From contig JAAXKQ010000003.1 of the NCBI GenBank assembly GCA_025612245.1, forward strand, positions 1-64,000: a stretch of DNA of 64,000 nt, written 5' to 3'. The translations under genes and the position numbers were made by a program. The first letter of the stretch is position 1, and the number at the start of each line of letters is the position of its first letter. This stretch comes from Ignavibacteria bacterium. GTDB lineage: Bacteria > Bacteroidota > Ignavibacteria > Ignavibacteriales > SURF-24. Positions 26,357 to 35,796 of the stretch are shown piece by piece. The notes beneath the pieces are model-generated. The model did no database searches, had not been told where the DNA came from, and saw only the letters and a program-made list of their open reading frames with translations.

Positions 26357-28452
26357 AAAAGTTAAAGCTAGATTATCTGCCTAAAAGAAAACATGCAATA
26401 ATTGGAATAGTGGAATGGTTCAGGATAGGCGAAAAAGAAAGAGTGGAAAACATACTCTCCGACCTTAAAGCGCTCGGCATTCAGGAAATCAGAACCGGCT
26501 TCTCATGGGCTGAATGGTACACAAAGGAAGGCGAGGAATGGTACAAGTGGCTCATCCCGCGCCTAAAAGAGGAAGTTAGCATTCTCCCCTGCTTTACTTA
26601 TACGCCTCCTAATCTGGGACTTGAGCCGAAGGTTTCCAGCCCGCCGCGCAACCCGAAGGATTATACGGAATTCCTGGAATCCGTCTTAAGGGTTTTTGAG
26701 GGATTCTTCGAATGGGCAGAACTCTGGAATGAGCCAAACAACCTCTACGACTGGGACTGGAGGCTGGATCCGAACTGGGAGGTTTTTACCGAGATGATCG
26801 GAAAAGCAGCGCAGCACCTGAGGAAAAGAGAAATTAAGACGGTTCTTGGCGGCATGTCGCCTATCGATCCTAACTGGATTGAGCTCCTTTGCCAGAGAAA
26901 CATCATGCAGCATTTTGATGCCGTTGGAATTCACGGGTTTCCGGGCACGTGGGAATTTGACTGGAGCGAGTGGCCGCAGGCTATAAGCAAGGTGCGTGAA
27001 GTCCTCAGCCGCAACAAAATGACGCCTGAGATCTGGATTACGGCGGCAGGATATTCCACCTGGCGGCACGACGAATTCAGGCAGCTCAGAAATTTTGCCA
27101 ATTTCATGGAGGCACCAGTACAAAGGGCTTACTGGCATTCGGCGCAGGACATACACCCCGACCTGCCGTTCCAGGAAGTGTTCCACGGCGATGAGAGGCA
27201 TTACCACTTCGGCATTAAATATGCCGACGGACGCCCGAAGCTTCTTTACCGAGTCTGGGCAAAAGAGGGCTTAAACGGCGTAAAGCAGATGGCAAAGTTC
27301 GGCACAATTAAGGACACCAACCTCACTGAAAAGACAAAGATCATTGAGGTAAAGAAACCAAAGAGCACAGGACTGCAAAGGCGTAAAAAAGAAGAAAGCC
27401 GCCCCGTACTCATTACAGGCGGAGCAGGCTTTATTGGGACAAACCTTGCCCACAGGCTCCTTTCTGCCGGTACACCGGTAATCATATATGACAACCTTTC
27501 CAGACCCGGTGTCGAGGAAAACCTCCAGTGGCTTATTGACACGCACGGCGAAATGCTGCAGGTAAAGGTTGCCGACGTGCGCGACCCTTATGCCGTGCGC
27601 GAGTGCGTGCAGCAGGCAAAAAGCGTGTTCCACTTTGCAGCCCAGGTTGCCGTAACAACCAGCCTTGAAAATCCGGTAAATGACTTCGAGGTAAACCTAA
27701 GAGGGACATTAAACCTGCTTGAGGCCTTAAGATCACTCAGCAAGCCGATACCGCTTTTATTTACTTCGACAAACAAGGTCTATGGCGAGCTTACGGACAT
27801 AAAAATGCAGAAAGACACCATGCGCTATTACCCTGCCGATCAATCTGTAAAAATGCAGGGAATTAGCGAAAAAAGGCATCTCGATTTTCACAGCCCCTAC
27901 GGGTGTTCAAAAGGATCGGCCGACCAGTATATTATAGATTACGCGCGCATATACAACATACCTAACGTCGTCTTCCGTATGAGCTGCATATACGGAACTC
28001 ACCAGTTCGGAACAGAAGACCAGGGCTGGGTGGCATTCTTCCTTCTCAAGGCCCTAAGAGGTGAACCTATTACGATCTATGGCGACGGGCTTCAGGTAAG
28101 AGACATTCTTTTTGTCGACGACCTGATAGACGCCATGCTCAAGGCGCACGAGCAAATAGACATAACGCGCGGCAACGCATATAATATCGGAGGCGGCCCG
28201 GCAAATACGGTAAGCCTTCTGGAACTCCTTGAAATGATTGAGCAGCTCCACGGGCAGAAGCCCAAGGTAAACTTCAGCTCCTGGCGCCAGGGCGACCAGA
28301 GGTACTATGTTTCCAATACGGAATCTTTTCGCGCCGTCACCGGCTGGCTCCCGCAGATTTCAGCACGCGAAGGCGTTGGAAAACTCTACCACTGGCTCTT
28401 AAAAAACAGAAAGAGCTCTTCTTTCCACAGAATGAAAAAGGTGGCACAATGA
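26353..28452 (+). CDS. Fusion of a glycosidase-like barrel and a CDP-paratose-2-epimerase-like SDR
   Basis: Residues 15-315 form a clan-A-type TIM barrel related to beta-xylosidases. The acid/base glutamate is present in ELWNEPNN (Glu127), but at the strand where the nucleophile is expected the sequence reads IWITAAGYS, with Ala231 in place of Glu, so hydrolysis by the usual retaining mechanism is unlikely. A basic linker (about 325-350) joins it to an SDR domain: VLITGGAGFIGTNL from 352, STNKVYGE and SPYGCSKGSADQ with Tyr516/Lys520. The SDR resembles CDP-paratose 2-epimerase and related nucleotide-sugar epimerases. The barrel may hold or sense the glycan product while the epimerase acts; this is inference. 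Overlaps of 4 bases on both sides place it in the operon. The circularly permuted protein at 36691 is its closest relative in the window. Confidence 0.85.
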   Translation: MKKLKLDYLPKRKHAIIGIVEWFRIGEKERVENILSDLKALGIQEIRTGFSWAEWYTKEGEEWYKWLIPRLKEEVSILPCFTYTPPNLGLEPKVSSPPRNPKDYTEFLESVLRVFEGFFEWAELWNEPNNLYDWDWRLDPNWEVFTEMIGKAAQHLRKREIKTVLGGMSPIDPNWIELLCQRNIMQHFDAVGIHGFPGTWEFDWSEWPQAISKVREVLSRNKMTPEIWITAAGYSTWRHDEFRQLRNFANFMEAPVQRAYWHSAQDIHPDLPFQEVFHGDERHYHFGIKYADGRPKLLYRVWAKEGLNGVKQMAKFGTIKDTNLTEKTKIIEVKKPKSTGLQRRKKEESRPVLITGGAGFIGTNLAHRLLSAGTPVIIYDNLSRPGVEENLQWLIDTHGEMLQVKVADVRDPYAVRECVQQAKSVFHFAAQVAVTTSLENPVNDFEVNLRGTLNLLEALRSLSKPIPLLFTSTNKVYGELTDIKMQKDTMRYYPADQSVKMQGISEKRHLDFHSPYGCSKGSADQYIIDYARIYNIPNVVFRMSCIYGTHQFGTEDQGWVAFFLLKALRGEPITIYGDGLQVRDILFVDDLIDAMLKAHEQIDITRGNAYNIGGGPANTVSLLELLEMIEQLHGQKPKVNFSSWRQGDQRYYVSNTESFRAVTGWLPQISAREGVGKLYHWLLKNRKSSSFHRMKKVAQ

Positions 28453-29618
28453 ACGACGAAAACTTAAATAATAACGGCGAAATCCTTAAGACCGGAGAAC
28501 CCATTCCGGTAGAAAGCAAAAAGGATAAACCAGGTAATACCCCGGCTTCAGGCACGACACCTCTGGCCCCACCTGAAGAAGGCATACCAGACTTTGCCGC
28601 CCGCGAAGAGGATAAAATTAAAACCGAAGAAGAAAAAAACGAAAGCATATGGACCGATATCATGCGGAGCGCAATTTTCCAGGGACCAGGGCAGGTTGCA
28701 GTAAGGTACGTGGCAAAGCCGGAGCCCGCGCAGAATGAAGTGCTCATACGCCTTTTGGGCTGCGGGCTCTGCTCGTCCAACCTGCCTGTCTTTGAAGGAA
28801 GGTCATGGTTTAATTACCCCTTTGAACCCGGCGCGCCCGGGCACGAGGGCTGGGGCATAATTGAGGAAGTTGGAAAAGACGTAAAAGATCTTGAGCCCGG
28901 ACAAAGCGTTGCGGCACTTTCATACCACGCCTACGCCGAATACGACACCGCTCCTGCTGAAAACGTTGTCAGGCTTCCGGATGAATTAAAAGACCGCCCT
29001 TTCCCCGGCGAACCCCTGGGATGCGCAATGAATATCTTTAAGAGGAGCCTCATAAAGGAAGGCCAGACAGTGGCAATAATCGGTATCGGCTTCCTGGGTG
29101 CCCTTTTGAGCAACCTGGCTTCAAAACAGGGAGCCCGTGTAATTGCAATTTCCAGGCGCCCTTTCTCCCTTGAAATTGCAAAAGACTACGGGGCTTCTGA
29201 ATCAATACTTATGGATGACCATTGGAGAATAATTGAAGAGGTCAGGTCGCTTACAGGCGGAGAATTCTGCGACTGCGTCATTGAAGCTACGGGCCACCAG
29301 TGGCCGCTCGACCTGGCAGGAGAGCTTACCAGGGTAAGAGGCAGGCTAATAATTGCGGGCTACCACCAGGACGGGCCCAGGCAGGTAAACATGCAGCTCT
29401 GGAACTGGAGAGGCCTGGACGTCATCAACACGCACGAACGGGAACAGAAAGTTTACATGGACGGGATCCGCGCGGCAGTAGACGCCGTAATTGACGGAAA
29501 GATGGACCCTTTCCCCCTTATTACGCACTCATTTACCCTTGACCAGATATCAAAGGCCTTTGAGGTAACGGCACAAAGGCCGGAGGGATTTCTAAAGGCG
29601 GTAATTAACCTCAAATAA
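28449..29618 (+). CDS. Zinc-type medium-chain dehydrogenase with an acidic N-terminal extension
   Basis: Alcohol/polyol dehydrogenase of the MDR superfamily. The first 65 residues are low-complexity, rich in Glu, Lys, Asn and Pro, and lack any domain. The ATG at 28449 has AAAGGTGG upstream and overlaps the previous stop by 4 bases, so the extension seems real. The catalytic domain follows: CGLCSSNLP and PGHEGWG supply the usual catalytic-zinc ligands, and the NAD fold has VAIIGIGFLGALL. The four-cysteine structural-zinc lobe is absent. In this cluster it could oxidise a sugar or cyclitol hydroxyl. Confidence 0.85.
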   Translation: MNDENLNNNGEILKTGEPIPVESKKDKPGNTPASGTTPLAPPEEGIPDFAAREEDKIKTEEEKNESIWTDIMRSAIFQGPGQVAVRYVAKPEPAQNEVLIRLLGCGLCSSNLPVFEGRSWFNYPFEPGAPGHEGWGIIEEVGKDVKDLEPGQSVAALSYHAYAEYDTAPAENVVRLPDELKDRPFPGEPLGCAMNIFKRSLIKEGQTVAIIGIGFLGALLSNLASKQGARVIAISRRPFSLEIAKDYGASESILMDDHWRIIEEVRSLTGGEFCDCVIEATGHQWPLDLAGELTRVRGRLIIAGYHQDGPRQVNMQLWNWRGLDVINTHEREQKVYMDGIRAAVDAVIDGKMDPFPLITHSFTLDQISKAFEVTAQRPEGFLKAVINLK

Positions 29619-29664
29619 ATAACTATTAATAATTGTTTAGGTATGAATAAATGGCGGGATTAGT

Positions 29665-30708
29665 ATGAATAACGAAGTGCTGCAGCAAAAGACCATTTCA
29701 GCTCCGGTAAGCCTGAAGCCCCGCCTGGGCTTTCTTGGCGTGGGCTGGATCGGGCGCAACAGAATGGAATCCATACTTAAAGGCGGCAATGCCGAGGCTC
29801 TCTACATTGTGGATCCCATAAATGAGATGGCACTTACGGCGAAAAAACTTGCACCCAAAGCCTCTGTCCTCAAAAACCTGAAGGAGCTCCTAAAGAAAAC
29901 AGACATAGAAGGAATTGTAATTGCAACGCCAAGCGCGCTTCATGCCGAAGAAAGCATTATGGCGCTAGAATCCGGTAAGGCAGTATTCTGCCAGAAACCC
30001 CTGGGGAGGAATAATAAAGAGGTCAGAGAAGTAATTGAAGCCGCCAGGAAAGCAGACAGGCTCCTTGGCGTGGACCTTTCTTACAGGTTCTTAAATGGCA
30101 TACGCAAGATGAAACAGATAATAGACGATAAGGCAATAGGCCATGTTTATGCAGTGGACCTCGTTTTCCACAACGCATACGGACCCGACAAGGATTGGTT
30201 CTATAACCCGCAGCTTTCAGGCGGCGGATGCGTAATGGACCTCGGGATTCACCTGATCGACCTTGCTTTATGGATGCTGGACTATCCGGAGGTTGAATTG
30301 GTTACAAGCCGCCTTTTTACCAAAGGCAGTTTTTTTAAGGGCTCAGAAGACACTGTGGAGGATTATGCATCGGCAAGAATAGACCTCAGGGGGGATACAA
30401 CTGTGAACCTCTCATGCTCATGGAGGCAGTCGGCAGGCCGCGACGCCGTAATCGAGGCTTCATTTTACGGCACCGAAGGCGGAGTCTCGCTTAAAAATCT
30501 GAACGGAACGTTCTACGACTTTAAGGCCGAACGCTACCGCTGGACGGCCCACGAGACCTTATCTGAGCCTCCAGAGGACTGGGGAAAGGGCGCAGCACTC
30601 AACTGGACAGAAAAGATGTCTAAAAGCACGAAATATGATCCTGAGATCGAACAGATTATCAGGGTCTCCGAAGTAATTGATGCAATTTATGGAAGGAACA
30701 ATCATTAG
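29665..30708 (+). CDS. Gfo/Idh/MocA family oxidoreductase
   Basis: NAD(P)-dependent sugar or inositol dehydrogenase family. The dinucleotide fold is GFLGVGWIGRNRM (residues 23-35). The conserved EKP motif is CQKPLGRNN here, so Glu is replaced by Gln while the key Lys remains. The substrate-side histidine block is VMDLGIHLIDLALWML. The 347 residues are standard. With the MDR dehydrogenase immediately upstream and inositol-3-phosphate synthase nearby, an oxidised sugar or inositol intermediate is plausible, though no aminotransferase is present to turn a ketone into an amine. Confidence 0.9.
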   Translation: MNNEVLQQKTISAPVSLKPRLGFLGVGWIGRNRMESILKGGNAEALYIVDPINEMALTAKKLAPKASVLKNLKELLKKTDIEGIVIATPSALHAEESIMALESGKAVFCQKPLGRNNKEVREVIEAARKADRLLGVDLSYRFLNGIRKMKQIIDDKAIGHVYAVDLVFHNAYGPDKDWFYNPQLSGGGCVMDLGIHLIDLALWMLDYPEVELVTSRLFTKGSFFKGSEDTVEDYASARIDLRGDTTVNLSCSWRQSAGRDAVIEASFYGTEGGVSLKNLNGTFYDFKAERYRWTAHETLSEPPEDWGKGAALNWTEKMSKSTKYDPEIEQIIRVSEVIDAIYGRNNH

Positions 30709-30720
30709 CTGAGGTACATC

Positions 30721-31035
30721 ATGCCCGAATCCAATAATACGACTGACCATAATCTTATCAGGAAGTGGGTTGAAGAAAGAAAAGGAAAACCGGCAACCGT
30801 AAAGGGCACGGAAAGCAAGGGCGAGGAGGCAGGACTACTGAGGATAGATTTTCCGGGATATTCAGGAGAGGGCAAGCTGGAGGAAATATCCTGGGAGGAG
30901 TTCTTCAATAAATTTGAGGAATCGAAGCTTGCTTTCCTCTACCAGGATAAGACACACGACGGCAAGCAGAGCAGGTTTAATAAGTTCCTCAGCCGCGAAG
31001 GCGAGCAGGCACAGGGAGCAGGGAAAAAGCAGTAA
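30721..31035 (+). CDS. Small conserved hypothetical protein of the glycan cluster
   Basis: A 104-residue soluble protein with a good start (GAGGTACATC before ATG). The conserved-looking core is HNLIRKWVEERKGKPATVKG, then LLRIDFPGYSG and LEEISWEEFFNKF followed by LAFLYQD and SRFNKFLSR. I recall similar small proteins from other bacteria that are mislabelled as 1,4-alpha-glucan branching enzyme, although the size rules that activity out. Its stop overlaps the next start by one base (TAATG), which suggests translational coupling with the glycosyltransferase. Function unknown. Confidence 0.8.
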   Translation: MPESNNTTDHNLIRKWVEERKGKPATVKGTESKGEEAGLLRIDFPGYSGEGKLEEISWEEFFNKFEESKLAFLYQDKTHDGKQSRFNKFLSREGEQAQGAGKKQ

Positions 31036-32192
31036 TGGCCTTCGACTTAAACAGTCCGCACAGCATTCCAAAGCTCCGCCGCATACTCATGACGGCAGAC
31101 ACCATAGGAGGCGTATGGACTTATGCGCTCGAACTTTCAGAGGCCCTGAAGCCTTACGGAGTTGAAATATACCTGGCAACCATGGGTTCTCCCCTCACTG
31201 AAAAGCAAAAGGAAGCTCTCGGAATGGCCGGTAACATCAGACTCTTTGAAAGTTCATACAAGCTCGAATGGATGGAAGAGCCCTGGAAGGACGTTGAAGA
31301 AGCGGGGAAATGGCTACTGGAGCTTGAAGCCGCCGTTCAGCCCGATGTAATTCACCTGAACGGATACTCGCACGGCGCAACCCCCTTCCGGTCCCCTAAA
31401 CTCGTCGTCGGGCATTCATGCGTTTATTCCTGGTATTATGCCGTAAAACAGCATGCACCACACGAGGCGTGGCATGAGTATAAAAGAAAAGTTAGCGAAG
31501 GACTTATTAAGGCGGATCTTGTAACTGCTCCCACAAAGGCAATGCTTTCCATGCTGAGGCGTCACTACGGGAGTTTCAGGACTGCGGGTGCCGTTTATAA
31601 TGCCCGGAAGGCCGAAGATTTTCTGCCTGGCATTAAGGAAGAAATGGTTCTTTCTGCCGGAAGGCTCTGGGATGAGGCCAAGAACGTTTCAATGCTGGCC
31701 TATATATCGCCCCGCCTTAAGTGGCCCGTTTATATGGCCGGGGAAAAAGAAGACCCCGAGGGACGCTTTATTCAGACGTTTAATGACGTCAACTGGCTTG
31801 GGAGGCTTCCTTCGGTTGAACTTGCAGCCTGGATGAAAAAGGCTTCCATATTCGCGCTTCCTGCAAGATATGAGCCTTTCGGGCTTTCGCCCCTAGAGGC
31901 GGCTTTGTCGGGCTGCGCGCTCGTCCTTGGGGATATACCGAGCCTGCGTGAAGTGTGGCAGGATGCAGCTCTTTTTATAAAGCCGGACGACCATGAGGGG
32001 CTCAAGAAAACGATAAATGCCCTTATTGGTAATGAAGAGCTAAGGCTAAATAACGTGAAGAAGGTCAGAAAACGCGCCTTATTCTTCACGCCTGAAAGGA
32101 TGGCCAGGGGCTATCTTTCGCTTTACGAGAACATATTACAAAGGCATAAGGCATATTCCCCGGGCGTTAGGCGCCAGGCAAAATGCCCATGA
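31035..32192 (+). CDS. GT4-family glycosyltransferase
   Basis: A GT-B fold enzyme of 385 residues. The N-terminal donor/acceptor loop is ADTIGGVWTYALELSEAL, and VIHLNGYSHG follows. The C-terminal nucleotide-sugar site has LSAGRLWDEAKN and the ExxE-like ALPARYEPFGLSPLEAALSGC. It transfers a sugar from a nucleotide donor and is probably cytosolic. The start follows GGAGCAGGGAAAAAG and is coupled to the small protein upstream. Which sugar is used cannot be read from the sequence. Confidence 0.9.
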   Translation: MAFDLNSPHSIPKLRRILMTADTIGGVWTYALELSEALKPYGVEIYLATMGSPLTEKQKEALGMAGNIRLFESSYKLEWMEEPWKDVEEAGKWLLELEAAVQPDVIHLNGYSHGATPFRSPKLVVGHSCVYSWYYAVKQHAPHEAWHEYKRKVSEGLIKADLVTAPTKAMLSMLRRHYGSFRTAGAVYNARKAEDFLPGIKEEMVLSAGRLWDEAKNVSMLAYISPRLKWPVYMAGEKEDPEGRFIQTFNDVNWLGRLPSVELAAWMKKASIFALPARYEPFGLSPLEAALSGCALVLGDIPSLREVWQDAALFIKPDDHEGLKKTINALIGNEELRLNNVKKVRKRALFFTPERMARGYLSLYENILQRHKAYSPGVRRQAKCP

Positions 32193-32338
32193 AGTTAATT
32201 AGCACATAAAAACATGGTTTTATGGCTGCACGGTAATTTAAGTCCCCGGTAGACGCTCTGTCAGTAGTACTCTTCGGCACACACATTTCAGAGCCCTGAA
32301 GGGGCTTGGAACTATTTTAATAATTTTCAGAGGGCTCA

Positions 32339-33496
32339 ATGAAAATAGTGCTGTTTTATCATTCACTTGTTTCAGACTGGAACCATGGCAACGCACATTT
32401 TTTGAGGGGAATTCTAGCCGAGCTCATGCACAGGGGGCACGAGGTGAAGGTCTTTGAGCCGCGTGGAGGCTGGAGCAGGGAAAACCTCGTCTCTCTTTAC
32501 GGGGAAGAACCCATCAGGCAATTCCACAGAACTTTCCCGGATATGCAGAGCACAGAATATACCTTGGATGCTCTTGACCTTGAGCGGGAGCTCCAGGGAG
32601 CAAGCCTCGTAATCGTACACGAGTGGAATGATCCTGAACTGGTAAGGAAAATCGGCAGCCACAGAAAATTGAACCCTGGCTATAAGCTTTTATTCCACGA
32701 TACTCACCACCGCTCACTTACCGAACCTGAAAAGATGAGACAGTTCGACCTCTCCGGTTACGACGGCGTTCTTGCATACGGGGAAGTAATAAAGGAAATT
32801 TATCTTTCCAGGGGATGGATACAAAGGGCATGGACCTGGCATGAGGCGGCTGACGTAAGGATATTTCACCCTATTGAAGGCGTTGAAAAGACTGGGGACC
32901 TCATCTGGATCGGCAACTGGGGAGACGAGGAAAGGACGCAGGAATTGTATGAATACCTGCTGAAACCCGTAAGAAACCTCAGCCTTAAGGCTATGGTGCA
33001 CGGAGTGCGCTATCCGGAAAGCGCCTTAAGAAACCTGGAGGAAGCGGGAATTGAATATGGCGGCTGGCTGCCCAATTACATGGTACCCGAAGTCTTCGCC
33101 CGCTTTAGGCTTACGGTCCACATTCCCCGCAAACCTTACGCCAAAGCCCTAAAAGGCATTCCAACGATCAGGCCCTTTGAGGCCCTGGCGTGCGGAATAC
33201 CACTTGTCTCATCCCCGTGGGAAGACTCCGAAGGGCTTTTTACTTCCGGTGAAGACTTTCTCATGGCCAGCAATGAAAAGCAGATGGAAAGCCATATCAA
33301 GGAAGTCCTTAACGATAAATCCCTGGCCGAGTCACTCTCAAGGCACGGGCGGCTTACAATCCTTAAACGCCACACCTGCGGCCACCGCGTCGATGAGCTC
33401 CTGAAGATATACAGGCAGATGGGCATTGAATCAGCCTTCAGCAGTGAAGAGGGCCCCTCCCCAATTCAGCCAAATAAAAACGAGGAAGTTAAATGA
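32339..33496 (+). CDS. CgeB-like glycosyltransferase 1
   Basis: One of four related proteins in this cluster, named for the Bacillus spore-surface protein CgeB and containing a C-terminal glycosyltransferase-1-like domain. The N-terminal loop is SDWNHGNAHFLRGIL. The C-terminal half has IWIGNWGDEERTQEL and the donor-site helix IRPFEALACGIPLVSSPWED. The start follows AGAGGGCTCA after a 146-base gap, the largest gap in this part of the cluster, so a second promoter could lie there. Copies 1, 2 and 3 overlap by 4 bases each, which implies co-translation. It is the most divergent of the four. Confidence 0.85.
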   Translation: MKIVLFYHSLVSDWNHGNAHFLRGILAELMHRGHEVKVFEPRGGWSRENLVSLYGEEPIRQFHRTFPDMQSTEYTLDALDLERELQGASLVIVHEWNDPELVRKIGSHRKLNPGYKLLFHDTHHRSLTEPEKMRQFDLSGYDGVLAYGEVIKEIYLSRGWIQRAWTWHEAADVRIFHPIEGVEKTGDLIWIGNWGDEERTQELYEYLLKPVRNLSLKAMVHGVRYPESALRNLEEAGIEYGGWLPNYMVPEVFARFRLTVHIPRKPYAKALKGIPTIRPFEALACGIPLVSSPWEDSEGLFTSGEDFLMASNEKQMESHIKEVLNDKSLAESLSRHGRLTILKRHTCGHRVDELLKIYRQMGIESAFSSEEGPSPIQPNKNEEVK

Positions 33497-34602
33497 AAAG
33501 AGTCTTGAAAATTTCTTTTTTCGGGTCGAGCCTGGTCTCGGCATACTGGAATGGCGCAGCCACTTACTACAGGGGCATTCTTAAGGCGCTTTTCGAAAAG
33601 GGGCACGACATTACCTTCTTTGAACCCGATTTCTTTGAGCGCCAGCAGCACAGGGATATACCGGACCCAGAGTATTCAAAAAGCGTCGTCTACCCCGCCT
33701 TCGATGAATCCGGCGTCAGGAAGGCGCTCGAAGATGCCGGCAGCTCAGACATAATAATTAAGGCCAGCGGCGTCGGTATATTCGACGAACTCCTTGAAAA
33801 AGAGGTGCTTACTTTAAGAAGGCCCGGGACCAAGATAATCTTCTGGGACGTGGATGCTCCGGCCACGCTTGACCGCGTGCAGACTAACCCTCAGGACCCG
33901 TTCAGGGAGCTGATTCCACAGTACGACTTAATTCTCACCTATGGCGGGGGTGACCCGGTTGTAGGTGCCTACACGGAACTCGGGGCAAAAAAGTGCGTAC
34001 CAATATATAACGCGCTTGACCCAACGACACACTTCCCTGCTGCGCCTGAGGACAGGTTCAAAGGAAAGCTCGGCTTTCTGGGCAACCGTATGCCCGACCG
34101 GGAGATGAGGGTATGGGAGTTTTTCTTCAAGCCCGCACAGATGCTTCCCATGGAGCATTTCATATTGGGCGGCTCCGGCTGGCGCGAGTGGGCTCCCGAG
34201 GTTCCGAACGTCGACTTCCTCGGGCATGTTTATACAAAGGACCACAATGCATTTAACTGCTCTACGGATGCCGTGCTTAATATCAGCCGCGAAAGCATGG
34301 CGCGCTATGGATTCTCCCCCGCTACCAGGATATTTGAAGCCGCTGGAGCAGGAGCCTGCATAATAACGGATAAGTGGGATGGTATTGAGCTATTCCTGGA
34401 GCCCGGGAAAGAAATACTGGTTGCAGAACGGGGCGAGGACGTGGTAAGAATATTAAAGGAAACCGACAGGGATTTGTCACAAAAGATCGGGCAGGCGGCA
34501 AAGGAAAGGGTCCTCAAGGAACACACCTATTCGCACAGGGCCACACAGCTTGAAAAGCTTCTTCTTCATGCCGGAGAAGAAAAAAAGGAGGCCCAAAGAT
34601 GA
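33493..34602 (+). CDS. CgeB-like glycosyltransferase 2
   Basis: 369 residues with the shared opening SAYWNGAATYYRGIL and the donor-site block RIFEAAGAGACIITDKWDGI. The middle has IIFWDVDAPATLDRVQ and the GLP-like LGFLGNRMPDREMRV, which match copies 3 and 4 more closely than copy 1. Overlaps of 4 bases on both sides. The separate but related copies probably add successive sugars or act on different acceptors. Confidence 0.87.
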   Translation: MKRVLKISFFGSSLVSAYWNGAATYYRGILKALFEKGHDITFFEPDFFERQQHRDIPDPEYSKSVVYPAFDESGVRKALEDAGSSDIIIKASGVGIFDELLEKEVLTLRRPGTKIIFWDVDAPATLDRVQTNPQDPFRELIPQYDLILTYGGGDPVVGAYTELGAKKCVPIYNALDPTTHFPAAPEDRFKGKLGFLGNRMPDREMRVWEFFFKPAQMLPMEHFILGGSGWREWAPEVPNVDFLGHVYTKDHNAFNCSTDAVLNISRESMARYGFSPATRIFEAAGAGACIITDKWDGIELFLEPGKEILVAERGEDVVRILKETDRDLSQKIGQAAKERVLKEHTYSHRATQLEKLLLHAGEEKKEAQR

Positions 34603-35681
34603 AAAGCCGGGAGCTTCAAATTGTAATACTCGGGCTTTCAATTACTTCGGCCTGGGGTAACGGGCATGCAACAACTTACAGGGGGCTGGTAAGAGAACTT
34701 GCCCGAAGGGGTCACAATGTACTTTTTCTTGAACGCGACCTCCCCTGGTACGCTTCAAACAGGGACATGCCGCAGCCGCCATTCGGATGCACCAGGATTT
34801 ATTCAAGCCTTGAGGAGCTCAAGGAAGTCTACCAAGACGAAATAAAAAAAGCCGACATGGTAATCGTGGGCTCTTACGTCCCCGAGGGCGTTGAGGTGGG
34901 CAAATGGGTAAACCTGGTGGCCCGAAATACTGCTTTCTACGACATCGATACTCCCGTCACGCTTTCAAAACTTGAACGGAAAGACTACGAGTATCTTTCC
35001 CCGGAACTCATACCGCGCTACAGGCTTTATCTTTCTTTTACCGGGGGCCCCACGCTTATGCGCCTTGAAAAAGATTTCGGCAGCCCGATGGCAAGAGCTC
35101 TTTACTGCTCGGTTGACCCAGAAAAGTACTACCCTGAGAACGGCTCTATAAAATATGACCTTGGATACCTGGGCACGTACAGCAACGACCGCCAGCCCGT
35201 ACTTGAACATCTGTTGCTTCAACCGGCCAGGTTATGGGAAGAAGGGCGCTTTATTGTAGCGGGTCCGCAGTACCCTGAAAGTATCCGGTGGCCCGGAAAC
35301 GTCGAACGCGTATATCACCTGAATCCTTCAGAGCACAGGAAGTTTTATAACTCGCAGCGCTTTACCCTTAACGTTACAAGAGCCGACATGACTAAGGCCG
35401 GATATTCGCCAAGCGTAAGGCTCTTTGAGGCAGCCGCCTGCAGTACACCCATTATAAGTGACTACTGGGAAGGGCTAAATACAATTTTCACACTTAACGA
35501 GGAGATACTCATCAGCCATTCACCCGAAGAGACTCTTAAGTACTTAAGAGCCTTCCCCGAGGAAACAAGGATTAAGATGGCTGAAAAAGCAAGAGAGCGC
35601 GTTCTTCACTCCCATACAGCGGCCCAAAGAGCCGAAGAGCTCGAAGGCTACATTCTGGAAGCGCTTGGAAGTAAACTCTGA
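34599..35681 (+). CDS. CgeB-like glycosyltransferase 3
   Basis: 360 residues with SITSAWGNGHATTYRGLV, FYDIDTPVTLSKL, LGYLGTYSNDRQPVLEHLL and RLFEAAACSTPIISDYWEGL. It is clearly the closest relative of copy 4 at 37719, with which it shares the WGNGHAT loop, the YDIDTPVTL block and the TYxxDRQ motif. The two probably arose by duplication and were then separated by the methyltransferase and permuted-barrel genes. Confidence 0.88.
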   Translation: MKSRELQIVILGLSITSAWGNGHATTYRGLVRELARRGHNVLFLERDLPWYASNRDMPQPPFGCTRIYSSLEELKEVYQDEIKKADMVIVGSYVPEGVEVGKWVNLVARNTAFYDIDTPVTLSKLERKDYEYLSPELIPRYRLYLSFTGGPTLMRLEKDFGSPMARALYCSVDPEKYYPENGSIKYDLGYLGTYSNDRQPVLEHLLLQPARLWEEGRFIVAGPQYPESIRWPGNVERVYHLNPSEHRKFYNSQRFTLNVTRADMTKAGYSPSVRLFEAAACSTPIISDYWEGLNTIFTLNEEILISHSPEETLKYLRAFPEETRIKMAEKARERVLHSHTAAQRAEELEGYILEALGSKL

Positions 35682-35796
35682 AAGTGTAAATGGGTAAGAA
35701 AGTAAAAATTAGTAACCTGAACTTTAGTAACATAGATTATTGACACTTTGAATAAATAAATATCTACGAGACAGGCATATATAGAGAGATGACGGA

